From contig CAYYOT010000016.1 in assembly GCA_964473255.1 (NCBI GenBank), positions 7,461 to 71,460 of the forward strand: a stretch of DNA of 64,000 nt. Reading direction: 5' to 3'. The DNA is from Kuafuiihalomonas sp964473255. Lineage in GTDB: Bacteria > Myxococcota > Kuafuiibacteriia > Kuafuiibacteriales > Kuafuiibacteriaceae. A program made the position numbers and the translations under genes. Within the stretch, counting starts at the first letter, position 1. Every line of letters begins with the position of its first letter. Below the pieces are notes generated by a model that saw nothing but the letters and a program-made list of their open reading frames with translations, was not told where the DNA came from and made no database searches. Of this stretch, positions 1 to 10,954 are shown in pieces.

Positions 1-3000
1 CGACCGTCCGATAGCCATCGACCTCGACGATCACCTCGCCCGTGGCGTCGATGACGTAGGCGTTGGTGGTGCCGTCGTCGCCCCGCCGAACCACCGCGTG
101 CAGCCCTTCCGGCTCCGCATGCAGGCCCTGCGTCCACCGAACCCGTCGGACTGCTGCGGGAAGCCCCAGCGTGTGCTCCCGCGCGATCTCGGCCACACCG
201 GCCGTCTGGAAGCAGAGCTCCACGAGACGCGGAACGAAGGCGGCCGCGCCGCCTTCATGGTTCGGAGGCAGTCCCTCGGCCCATACTCCGACCGTGGCTG
301 GACCGGCCTGTCGGACGGACGACACGACCTGATAGGTCGGCCCGTGGAAGTACACCTCATAGATGTCCCCTGCTTCGATCGCCGCCCCTCCCAAGGGCAG
401 GTCTTCGCGCCCCAGGGGCGGCTGACCTTCAGTGAGACGAACGGTGCCCCGGAAATGAACCGTGGTCCGCGGAGTCTCCTGACCGGGAAGCTGCCGGGAC
501 CCGACGAGTTCGCAGCGCGCAAGCACGTCGTCCCCGTCTTTTGCGAAGGATCCTCGGACCGTGACGGTTCGCGGCTCGTCCCGATAGAACTTGAACGGCG
601 CCAGGAATTCGACCTCCTCGAGCTGAGCGGCTGCTCCGGGAAAAGCGGCGCGGGCTAGCTCCACGAACGACTCCATTCCCATCACCCCAGGAAGAACCGG
701 GGTTCCGTCGATGCGATGGTGGTCCAGGAAGGGCGTCTGCCGCGGGTCGAGCGTGACTTCACCGGTCAGCCCCGTCTGCACGAAATCCCCGACGAGGGTT
801 TCGATCATGGGACCGATGGCGCGCGGACGCTCCTCGGCGAGGCCTCCGCGCGGGTGACGCTCCTCCTCGAGCACTCCGAGGCGTCCGCCGACGACCACTT
901 CGTCCGACCGGCTTCCGACGGTCAGCTCCCGCCGAACGAACGGGATCCCGACCTCGGGGGCCAGCATGTCGATGCCGGCCCGAGCCATCATCTGTGGGAT
1001 CGAACCCCGGGTCGCCATGCCGATGCCGGCCCACGCCGTCCAGTCGAGCACGATGGCCCGCACTCCGGCCGGCCGCAGGGCGGCCGCCGCCTTGGCCAGG
1101 AAGTCGTTGGCCGCCGAGTAGTCGGTCTGACCCGCATTGCCGAAGCGACCGGCGATCGAACCGAACGACACCGTTGCCCGCGGCTGATAGCGCGCGACCG
1201 CAGACCACAGACTCATCCAGCCCTGTGCCTTCACGTCGAACACCAGCTCGAACTCTTCGGGAGACTTGTCCGGCAGGAACCGACTGATCTCGAGGCCACC
1301 GGCGTGGACGATGACGTCGATCCGACCCTCACTCTCACCGATACTCTGAACGACCTCTTTGACCGCGGCGTGATCTCGCAAATCCAGCGCATGGTAGTGA
1401 GCCGTCCCTCCGGACGCTCGTACGGCGCGGATCGCCTTCAGCGCCGCCGCACCGCGTTCGAGTCGTCCGAGCCATCGCTCCACGGCAACGGGGGTCGCCT
1501 TTTCGCCAGATGCTCGCAGTCGCTCGAAGAGCGTGCGCTTCAGTGCTTCGCGGTCTTGCACGAACGCCGCGAGATCCGGATCGTCCTCCCGCGGCGCTTC
1601 GGCAAGGTCGAGCAAGTGGAACACGCCTCCCGGACAGCCCGCCGCAAGGTCACTAACGATCTCCGACGTGATGCCGCCCGCCGCGCCGGTCACGACGAAC
1701 ACCGTCCCCGGCTCGAGCGACAGCCCCGGTTCATCGTCGGGAGGAATCTCGGTTAGCCGCAGGGTGATCCGGTCATCGCCGGGACGTCCGACCTCGACCA
1801 CGCCGGGATCCCGCAGCGTCTCGTCGACCAGCGCGGCTGCGCAGCGGTCGGGACCCGCATCGCCGGGGAAGTCGACGACCTTCACCAGCGCCTCGGGTCG
1901 CTCGCGGCCGTAGGCTTTGGTAAACCCACTCACCGCTCCGCCGAGCGGCGCCGACGCTCCCGTACCGTCGATACCGAACTGCCCACCGAGGCGCGTAGCG
2001 CTCACCAGGAACGTGGAAGGCTCGACAATCTGCTCGTAGAGCTTCCGCATCGTCCGATGCAGCGCTTTGACTCGGACCCACGTAGCTCCACGGAAGTCAC
2101 CGATGGCCAGCTCGGTCAAAGGCCCTTCGCTGTCGAGGGCAGCAAGCCAATAGACCCCCGTGAACGGGCGCTCGGCGACCCAGGCATCGAGCTGGGCCTC
2201 GAGACGCTCGGCGTTGGCCGAAGGCTCGAGCACGCAAACCTCGACGCCGCGCCGCTCGAGATCGGATACCAGCGCAGTGGCGACTCCGCCCTGGTCGGGC
2301 ATCACGAGGACGCGCGCATCGGATCCCAGCTTCACCTGCGTCTCCGCCATCCGGTCGAGGGCGAACCGAAGGACCGGCGTCGGCACGCGCCGAGCGACCT
2401 CGGTCGTGGCTTCGAGGGATGCCGCTTCGATCAGGGGCTCGGTCTCTGACGCCGCCGGCGCCGCCACGCTCGGGCGCTTGGCATAGACGAAGCCGACGAC
2501 CTTGCGCAGCGTATTGAAGTCACGCAGCTGAAGGTCCGGGTCGCGCTCGATGCCGTAGGACTCGCGGACGGCAGCAAACATCTCGGCTTGCTTCACCGTA
2601 TCGATCCCCAGGTCTGCCTCCAGATCGAGCTCGGGGTCGATCATGTCCGGCGGATAGCCCGTCTGTTCGGCCACGATCTCCAGGATCCGCTGCTCGACCG
2701 CGTCGGTACCCGTGCCCGGATCCGCTCCGCCCGATGCAGCCGAGGCCAAGGGTGGCCCCGAAGGTACGGACGGGTCGACGGCCGGCGCGCTCTCCTGTAG
2801 CTCGGGACGCTTGCCGTAGACGAAGCCGACCACCTTCTTCAACGTGTTGAAGTCACGCAGCTGAAGGTCCGGGTCGCGCTCGATGCCGTAGGACTCGCGG
2901 ACGGCAGCAAACATCTCGGCTTGCTTCACCGTATCGATCCCCAGGTCCGCCTCCAGGTCGAGCTCGGGGTCTATCATGTCCGGCGGATAGCCCGTCTGCT

Positions 3001-6000
3001 CGGCGACGATCTCCAGGATCCGCTGCTCGACCGCGTCGGTACCGGTCGCTGCTCCGCCGCCTGATGAAGCAGCGGGAGCCGACTCCGGCGACGCCGTCGA
3101 CGCCGGCGCAACCGCGGCCGAGGTGCCGTGCTGCAGGTCCGGGCGCTTGTCGTACACGAAACCGACGACCTTCTTGAGCGTGTTGAAGTCGCGAAGCTGA
3201 AGGTCCGCATCTCGCTCGATGCCGTACGACTCGCGGACCGCGGCGAACATCTCGGCCTGCTTCACCGTGTCGATCCCGAGGTCCGCCTCGAGATCCAGGT
3301 CCGGATCCAGCATGTCGGACGGATACCCGGTCTGCTCGGCCACGATCTCCAGAATCCGGGCCTCGACGGCGGACGTCTCTGCGACCGCGGCCTCCCCCGC
3401 AGTCACCGTCGCGGGAGCCGACGCGGGCGGTGAAGCCGGAGCCGCCGGAGCGGCGACCGCCAGATCGGGGCGCTTCGCGTGCACGAAGCCTACGACTTTA
3501 CGGAGCGTGTTGAAGTCTCGCAGCTGCAGGTCCGGATCCCGTTCGATGCCGTACGACTCGCGAACGGCGGCGAACATCTCGGCCTGCTTCACCGTGTCGA
3601 TCCCGAGGTCCGCCTCGAGATCGAGCTCCGTATCCAACATGTCGGGCGGGTAGCCCGTCTGAGCGGCAACGATCTCCAGGATGCGCGCTTCGACCGCGCC
3701 CGTCGCCGACGATGAGGTCGGCACGGCGGTCGCGGATGTCGTTGGGGCGGCGCGCGTTTCGACCGGGGGCGACACCGGGACCGATGCCGCTGGCCGAGAG
3801 GTCGTCGCCGCCGGTGCGCCGTAGGCCGGCGTGGGTGCCGCAGTCGGCGTCACGGGAACGAAGGCCGCCGGATGGTGGGGCGTGACCGCCGCCGGGGGCT
3901 CGGCCGCTCTCAGGGCCGCCTTGACCGCCGCGTCGGCTGGCCCCATGTCCCGCACGCGAAGCGTTCGCTTCACCACCTCGAGTTCGGCCCCGGCATGCCC
4001 GGAGACGACCTCGACCCAGTGGTTCCAACGCTGCTCGTCCGCGATACGGCTCGGGTAGCCGGTCGCGCTCGGGTGAGGACGCGTCCCGTCGGGAGATGGA
4101 ACCCACCGGATGAGCGACAGCGCAAGCTGCGAGCCAAAGCCCGCGCCGAGCCGTAGCGCGAACTCGATGGGGTACGCTCCACCCTGAGACAGGTTGAGGC
4201 GCCCGAGCTCGGGATCCACCTCCCGGAAGTTGGGCACCGGAGGAATGACGCCTGTCTCCAAAGCCTTGACGCCGAGAACATCCTCGATCCCGGTGCCCAT
4301 CGCATGCCCCGTCATACCCTTCGTGTTGGCTACGACGATCGCATCGGCAGACGGACCGAACACCGTACGCAGAGCCTGGACTTCGGTCTGAGCGCTGCCG
4401 CCGCGAGCGGGGGTGTACGTCTCATGAGAAATGAAAACCATCCGCTCGGCCATGACGGCCCGGGGAATTCCGAACTTCCTCTCGGCCTCGGCGACCAGCG
4501 CTTCGACCTCCTGAGTGATGTGCCCCGGATCGAGGCGCGTCCCGTGAAATGCGCTGTTCACGAAGCGGGTCGCCATGACGCTGGCGATCGGCCTCAGGCC
4601 GCGCTCGGCGACCGCGCTCGCCTCTTCGACCACCACTGCGGCGGCCCCCATCCCCAGTACCAAGCCGTGCCGTCGCCGATCGAAGGGCAGCGCCGCGTCC
4701 TCGACGCGAGCGTCGGTGGCCGCCGCTCCGGACGCGAGGAACCCAGAGCCGATCCAGGGCATCAAAGTCGGACTGGTCACGTTGTCGGACGACAGGACGA
4801 TGACCCGTCGACAGCGACCGGTTCGAATCCAGTCCTCGGCGATTCCGATCCCCTGTGTACCGCTCGCACAGGCGGCATTGACATGCGTATTGGGGCCACG
4901 CGCTCCGATGTACTCGGCAAACTGCGAGTGTCCCATGGCCAAGACGCGGAACAAGAATCGACGATCGAGGACGTAGTCTTCGGCCTTCGCGTCGAGCTCA
5001 CGCAGGCGCGCATCGATGTCGGCGACGAGGCCCGAGTCGGCGTCTGGTCCCAGACGAGCGCGAATGCGAGTCAGCTCGTCGCGGACGGCCCGCGCCTCCT
5101 CGTACCGGCGAAAAGCCTCGGCTTCCTGAGCGTACGCGTCGAGCCCCGGGAACGCCGACCCGAAGATAACGCCCGTGTCATCCCGAAGCTCTTCCGGAAG
5201 CATCCAGCGCTCGGGCAAGAAGGTCTTCCGGGTCGTCGTCTTGTAGTGCATGACGAGCGGGATTCCCGCGTCGCGCAAAGCTTCGACACCCGCGGCAATC
5301 GCGAGCTGCGTCGTGCTGTCGAGCGCCGCCAGGCGGTCAGCAGGATAGCCGAACTCCTCCACCAGGCTGAATCGAGCCGCCTGCCCGGCGAGCTTGATCC
5401 CGTGCGCCTGATCTTCGATCTTCTCGAAGCTTCCCGAGCCGTCGGCTCCTTTCACGAGGCGCTCGATGTGGTGGTCGACCATCTGCTGCCGGATGTCGTC
5501 CGGGACCGACGTGATACCGCCCTCGCCCGCCAGCAGACGGGATACGGTCTCATCGGAGAAAACGCTGCCGCCGCCGGGTAGACCTAGCCCTGCTCCACTG
5601 ATCACGATCGGGTCCGGAGACACGCCTCCGCCCCCCCCCATGACGCGGAACGCGTCTTCCATGAATCGACTGAACAGCTGACCGATCTCGCCGATCGAAC
5701 CGATCGAACCGGGCGTCGACGCCCCTGGAGCCGGCAGCACGGGTTGGGTCGGCGCCGGTTGAGCCAGCGCCGGAACGGCCGGGCGGGCGAGCGTCGCCGC
5801 CTCTGCACCGTTGCCCGCGCTCGGCGTACTCCGAACCGCGTAGGGTGCGCCGACGGTCGACGGTGCTTCGGTGAAGAAGCCGCGGCTCTTCAAACCGGCC
5901 AAAGCCTGATTGAAGGACGGCACGTCGCCGAGCTTGGGGTGATTGGTGAAGAGCGGTAAGGCATCGGCGCGGTCGCCGAGGACCTCCTCGGCAAAACCGT

Positions 6001-8602
6001 GAAGCGCCTTCTTGGGGCCGACCTCGACGAAGACGCGCGCCCCCGCTTCGTACAGCGTTTCCAGTCCCTTTACGAAGTGGACGGGAGAAGCGACCTGCCG
6101 CCCCAGGAGCTCGATCATCTGCTCTCGTGCACCGGGCCCGGTCGGATAGAACTCGCCGTGTACGTTACCCACGAGCGGGATCTCGATGGGTCGTACGCTG
6201 AGGCGACGCAGAACTTCCATCAAGGGGCCGCTCGCCGGAGCGACGATCGAGGTGTGGAACGCGTGGCTCACGGGGATGAGCTGCGCCTGGAATCCCTTCT
6301 CCAAACAGGCCTGGACGGTCCGCTCGACCGCTTCGCTCGCACCGCCGATGACCGCCTGCTTGCGGCTGTTGAGGTTGGCGACGACGACATAGCCGTCGAC
6401 CGATCGAACGATCTCCTCGATCGCCTCCAAGGATCCCATGACCGCGGCCATCTTCCCCTTGTCGCCGACCGAGACCTTCGTCATCTCTTTGCCGCGAGCG
6501 GCGACCGCTTCCAGCGAGTGCGCGAAATCGAGACCGCCCGCCGCCACGAGAGCTCCGTACTCTCCCAGACTATGACCCATGACCATGTCCGGTTCGATGC
6601 CGTACTGCCCGAGCAGTCGGGTCAGCGCGATGTCCACGGTCAAGACCGCGGGCTGGGTGATCTCGGTCTGACGAAGTTGCTCGTTCGCCTGACGCATCGC
6701 CGTCTCGTCGCTCTCATCCACGAAGATCAGACTCGAAAGGCTGCGTCCGAGGATCGGCGTCATCACGTCGTCCGCCTCCGCGAACGTCTCCGCCACCACC
6801 GGCTGTCGCTCGCGCAACTCACGCAGCATGTTCACGTACTGTGAACCCTGCCCCGTATAGAGGAAGGCGACCTTGGGCCGCGGTCCTTCCCCGACGAAGA
6901 CCCCCTGCGCCCGAAGCGGCTTCAGCGCCGCCGGGTTGTTCGATCGGAGAGCTTTTTCGGCGAGCGCCTGCTTTCGCTTCAATTCTTCGGCGTCGGCATG
7001 GTCGATCGCGATGCGCACGGCTTGGCCATTGATCGGCGAGGTCGAGGAACCGCTCCCCGAAAGAGCTTCGACGAGCCCCGCCCGGGAGCTCGCTCCCGCC
7101 GCCCAGATGGGGCGAAGCGGAGACTTCGGCTCGATGGCGGCGGTCACGCTCACGGAGGGCTCGGTCCGCGCCAAACGCCCGGGGATGTGCTCTTCGAGAA
7201 CCGCGTGGAAGTTCGTCCCTCCGAAACCGAACGCGCTGACCCCCGCCCGCCGCACGCGACCCGACGGGGTCGCCCAAGGCCTCAACTCCCGGTTCGGAAA
7301 CAGTGGAGACTCGGGGAAGTTGGCCTTTGGATTCGGCGTCTCGACATTGAGGCTCGGCGGGATCTCGCCGTGATGGAGAGCCAGCGTCGCCTTCAAGATA
7401 CCGGCCGCCCCGGCTGCACCCTTGAGGTGGCCGATATTGGACTTGACGGAGCCGAGGGGGATCGTTCCCGGCCGCAGACTGAACTTGGAGAAGACCTCGC
7501 GGAGGCTCTCGGTTTCCACGACGTCGCCAACGCGGGTCGAAGTGCCGTGACCCTCGATGTAGGTGGCGTCGTCGGGCGCCTCACCGGCCAGCTCCCAGCC
7601 GCGGGTGATCGCCAAACGCTGACCGACCGGATTCGGCGCGGTGATGCCCTTGCCCTTGCCGTCGCTGGCCCCACCGACCGAGCGCAAGACCGCGTAGATC
7701 TTGTCGCCGTCGCGCTCGGCGTCGCCGAGCCGCTTCATGATGAAGACGGCAGCTCCTTCGCCCATCACGAATCCGTCGGCGCCGACGTCGTAGGGACGGG
7801 TTCCCGTCGCCGACAGCGCTCCGATCTTGCAGAACTTGACGAATGTCGAAGCCGACATGTTGGCGTCGATGCCGCCGGTCACGGCGACGTCGAAATGATG
7901 CTCGTCCAGGCCCTCGATCGCCGCCGACATCGCGGCCATCGCCGAGGCGCACGCAGCGTCGGTCACGAAGTTGGGTCCATGGAGGTCGAAGACGGCCGCC
8001 ACTCGACCGGCGATGATGTTCCCGAGTTCACCGGGCATCGTATCTTCAGTGATGTCGGGCAGTCGGTTCCGGGTGTTTTCGAGGGCCTGAACCGCGATCC
8101 GCTCCTGAAGATCGGCCGGAAGCTCCGCGAACGACGAACTGCTCCGCATGGCCTCCAGGTATTCCGGCGCCAGGATTCGGAGGGCGGTCATGTAGTGCTT
8201 GTCGCCGGCCATAGCGTTGCCGAGGATCACCGCGGTTCGCTCGCGGTCGAGCTCTCGCTCCGGAACGCCGAAATCGGCGAGCGCCTCGTACGCCGCCGCC
8301 AGCGCCCACTTCTGGGTCCGGTCCATGGCGTCGCCCACCTTCGGCGGGATGGGCATCTTCCAGTCGAACGGCTTCCAGGCGAAATCGCGGACCCAACCGC
8401 CGATCTTCGAATAGGTCTTGTCCGCCGCCTTCGGGTCGGCGTCGTAGTACAGCTCGGTGTTCCAGCGCTCGGGCGGGGTCTCGGTGATCGAATATCGGCC
8501 TTGGCGGAGGTTCTGCCAAAAGCTTGAAACGTTGGGGGCGTCGGGCAAGACGGCGCCGAGTCCGACGATGGCGACGGCGCCACGATCCGGGGACTGATTC
8601 AT
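1..8602 (-). CDS. PUFA-like multidomain lipid/polyketide synthase (KS-AT-KS-ACPx4-KR-DH), C-terminus cut by window edge
   Basis: The frame is open from ATG 8602 (Shine-Dalgarno AGGAG at 8609-8613) to the window edge, about 2867 residues, so the protein is incomplete. Domains in order: KS1 with DAACAS (Cys218), EGHGTST (His352) and NIGHLKGAAG (His392); acyltransferase with GQGSQY and GHSLGEYG (Ser678); a second, divergent KS with NAACASG (Cys1245), SHETYT instead of HGTGT and KGMTGHAMG; four ACPs with LGIDTVKQAEMF (Thr1670, 1779, 1891, 2002); a ketoreductase with TGAAGG near 2300 and YSAAN near 2495; and a PUFA-type dehydratase with DHHRIDGTPVLPGV near 2625. Tandem ACPs with KR and this dehydratase are typical of PfaA-like synthases making polyunsaturated or other secondary lipids. 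The extra KS before the ACPs is not in textbook PfaA. The acyl-CoA dehydrogenase gene ends 27 bp upstream, so the two probably form one operon. The product is unknown; further domains may lie outside the window. Confidence 0.93.
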   Translation of the reverse strand, partial: MNQSPDRGAVAIVGLGAVLPDAPNVSSFWQNLRQGRYSITETPPERWNTELYYDADPKAADKTYSKIGGWVRDFAWKPFDWKMPIPPKVGDAMDRTQKWALAAAYEALADFGVPERELDRERTAVILGNAMAGDKHYMTALRILAPEYLEAMRSSSSFAELPADLQERIAVQALENTRNRLPDITEDTMPGELGNIIAGRVAAVFDLHGPNFVTDAACASAMAAMSAAIEGLDEHHFDVAVTGGIDANMSASTFVKFCKIGALSATGTRPYDVGADGFVMGEGAAVFIMKRLGDAERDGDKIYAVLRSVGGASDGKGKGITAPNPVGQRLAITRGWELAGEAPDDATYIEGHGTSTRVGDVVETESLREVFSKFSLRPGTIPLGSVKSNIGHLKGAAGAAGILKATLALHHGEIPPSLNVETPNPKANFPESPLFPNRELRPWATPSGRVRRAGVSAFGFGGTNFHAVLEEHIPGRLARTEPSVSVTAAIEPKSPLRPIWAAGASSRAGLVEALSGSGSSTSPINGQAVRIAIDHADAEELKRKQALAEKALRSNNPAALKPLRAQGVFVGEGPRPKVAFLYTGQGSQYVNMLRELRERQPVVAETFAEADDVMTPILGRSLSSLIFVDESDETAMRQANEQLRQTEITQPAVLTVDIALTRLLGQYGIEPDMVMGHSLGEYGALVAAGGLDFAHSLEAVAARGKEMTKVSVGDKGKMAAVMGSLEAIEEIVRSVDGYVVVANLNSRKQAVIGGASEAVERTVQACLEKGFQAQLIPVSHAFHTSIVAPASGPLMEVLRRLSVRPIEIPLVGNVHGEFYPTGPGAREQMIELLGRQVASPVHFVKGLETLYEAGARVFVEVGPKKALHGFAEEVLGDRADALPLFTNHPKLGDVPSFNQALAGLKSRGFFTEAPSTVGAPYAVRSTPSAGNGAEAATLARPAVPALAQPAPTQPVLPAPGASTPGSIGSIGEIGQLFSRFMEDAFRVMGGGGGVSPDPIVISGAGLGLPGGGSVFSDETVSRLLAGEGGITSVPDDIRQQMVDHHIERLVKGADGSGSFEKIEDQAHGIKLAGQAARFSLVEEFGYPADRLAALDSTTQLAIAAGVEALRDAGIPLVMHYKTTTRKTFLPERWMLPEELRDDTGVIFGSAFPGLDAYAQEAEAFRRYEEARAVRDELTRIRARLGPDADSGLVADIDARLRELDAKAEDYVLDRRFLFRVLAMGHSQFAEYIGARGPNTHVNAACASGTQGIGIAEDWIRTGRCRRVIVLSSDNVTSPTLMPWIGSGFLASGAAATDARVEDAALPFDRRRHGLVLGMGAAAVVVEEASAVAERGLRPIASVMATRFVNSAFHGTRLDPGHITQEVEALVAEAERKFGIPRAVMAERMVFISHETYTPARGGSAQTEVQALRTVFGPSADAIVVANTKGMTGHAMGTGIEDVLGVKALETGVIPPVPNFREVDPELGRLNLSQGGAYPIEFALRLGAGFGSQLALSLIRWVPSPDGTRPHPSATGYPSRIADEQRWNHWVEVVSGHAGAELEVVKRTLRVRDMGPADAAVKAALRAAEPPAAVTPHHPAAFVPVTPTAAPTPAYGAPAATTSRPAASVPVSPPVETRAAPTTSATAVPTSSSATGAVEARILEIVAAQTGYPPDMLDTELDLEADLGIDTVKQAEMFAAVRESYGIERDPDLQLRDFNTLRKVVGFVHAKRPDLAVAAPAAPASPPASAPATVTAGEAAVAETSAVEARILEIVAEQTGYPSDMLDPDLDLEADLGIDTVKQAEMFAAVRESYGIERDADLQLRDFNTLKKVVGFVYDKRPDLQHGTSAAVAPASTASPESAPAASSGGGAATGTDAVEQRILEIVAEQTGYPPDMIDPELDLEADLGIDTVKQAEMFAAVRESYGIERDPDLQLRDFNTLKKVVGFVYGKRPELQESAPAVDPSVPSGPPLASAASGGADPGTGTDAVEQRILEIVAEQTGYPPDMIDPELDLEADLGIDTVKQAEMFAAVRESYGIERDPDLQLRDFNTLRKVVGFVYAKRPSVAAPAASETEPLIEAASLEATTEVARRVPTPVLRFALDRMAETQVKLGSDARVLVMPDQGGVATALVSDLERRGVEVCVLEPSANAERLEAQLDAWVAERPFTGVYWLAALDSEGPLTELAIGDFRGATWVRVKALHRTMRKLYEQIVEPSTFLVSATRLGGQFGIDGTGASAPLGGAVSGFTKAYGRERPEALVKVVDFPGDAGPDRCAAALVDETLRDPGVVEVGRPGDDRITLRLTEIPPDDEPGLSLEPGTVFVVTGAAGGITSEIVSDLAAGCPGGVFHLLDLAEAPREDDPDLAAFVQDREALKRTLFERLRASGEKATPVAVERWLGRLERGAAALKAIRAVRASGGTAHYHALDLRDHAAVKEVVQSIGESEGRIDVIVHAGGLEISRFLPDKSPEEFELVFDVKAQGWMSLWSAVARYQPRATVSFGSIAGRFGNAGQTDYSAANDFLAKAAAALRPAGVRAIVLDWTAWAGIGMATRGSIPQMMARAGIDMLAPEVGIPFVRRELTVGSRSDEVVVGGRLGVLEEERHPRGGLAEERPRAIGPMIETLVGDFVQTGLTGEVTLDPRQTPFLDHHRIDGTPVLPGVMGMESFVELARAAFPGAAAQLEEVEFLAPFKFYRDEPRTVTVRGSFAKDGDDVLARCELVGSRQLPGQETPRTTVHFRGTVRLTEGQPPLGREDLPLGGAAIEAGDIYEVYFHGPTYQVVSSVRQAGPATVGVWAEGLPPNHEGGAAAFVPRLVELCFQTAGVAEIAREHTLGLPAAVRRVRWTQGLHAEPEGLHAVVRRGDDGTTNAYVIDATGEVIVEVDGYRTV
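2480..3640 (-). repeat. four tandem ACP-coding repeats
   Basis: Four in-frame repeats of about 327-336 bp encode the ACP domains, joined by Ala/Pro/Ser-rich linkers. A 101-bp block is identical at 2514-2614 and 2847-2947, exactly 333 bp apart, while the other two copies carry scattered synonymous changes. This indicates recent duplication or gene conversion between the third and fourth ACP. Confidence 0.9.
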
Positions 8603-8629
8603 TTTCTTCTCCTGTGTCCTGCGGAAACC

Positions 8630-10276
<1,647 letters not shown>

Positions 10277-10594
10277 GGACGGCCGTGGTGCAAGAACCGG
10301 GCACACACTGCGAGCACGATTTCGCAGCCGGTTCCACGCTCGAGCGGACCCTCGGATCGCGACGAAAACGCGGAGAGCATCGCCGGTAACGCTCGGATCC
10401 GCGACTGCGAAGAAGTCCTCGTTTCGCAACGTTCGACGCACTGCATGAGTTTCGGACTCGAAACGGTCCGGCTGCGACGCGCAGCGCTGCGGCGGGACGT
10501 GGCCGGAGGATCTGGGGGCTATCCCGCAGGTATGGCGCCCGGCACATCAGGCCGACCCGCTGGTCTCGTCCGAGCATCCGAGGCAGAAGGCAGC
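10277..10594. other. divergent intergenic region
   Basis: About 318 bp separate the minus-strand acyl-CoA dehydrogenase start from the plus-strand lipoprotein start. It should hold promoters for both directions, but no convincing -35/-10 pair, operator or terminator was recognised. Part of it may be coding if the dehydrogenase starts at the upstream TTG at 10441. Confidence 0.4.
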
Positions 10595-10912
10595 ATGTGC
10601 GCCCGGATCCTCACCGTCATCGCGCTGTGTCTGGCCTTTGCCGCATGCGGCGACGAACCCGAAGTCAACGTCGGCCGATGCCGCTCTGCGTGTGACAAGG
10701 TCGAGGAGTGCGTACCCTCGACCCCCGACGGAGACATCGCCGAATGCCGGTCCGACTGTACCGAGCTGGGCAACCTCTCCACGGATGGCGTAGAATCGTG
10801 CGTGGAAGCCTTCAACGCCTTCAATGGCTGCATCGTCAACGAAAGCTGCTCGGCCGTCGAGCGCGGCGCCTGCCGGAGCGCCTCGGAGCGAGTCGGCCGC
10901 GAGTGCCAGTAG
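10595..10912 (+). CDS. small Cys-rich lipoprotein
   Basis: Predicted lipoprotein of 105 residues. The start ATG at 10595 follows an AGAAGG ribosome site. The signal peptide ends in a lipobox-like AFAACG, so Cys17 would be lipidated. The mature part has regularly spaced Cys residues (CRSACDKVEEC, CRSDC, CVEAFNAFNGC, ACRSA), the pattern of small disulfide-rich helical lipoproteins common in myxobacteria. A paralogous style is seen at 51806-52339. Function unknown. Confidence 0.75.
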   Translation: MCARILTVIALCLAFAACGDEPEVNVGRCRSACDKVEECVPSTPDGDIAECRSDCTELGNLSTDGVESCVEAFNAFNGCIVNESCSAVERGACRSASERVGRECQ

Positions 10913-10954
10913 ACCCTGCGCGCATCCAAGCGCTGCCCAACATCGAAGACTGAG

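Noticed and set aside
716..1756. Plus-strand frame of 346 codons, and similar long plus frames at 4304-5581 and 6998-8527
   Set aside because: They are antisense shadows of the synthase; the minus strand carries clear KS, AT, ACP, KR and DH motifs in one open frame.
4820..4845. GGTTCGAATCC string resembling a tRNA T-loop
   Set aside because: It lies inside the synthase coding frame and no cloverleaf can be folded around it.
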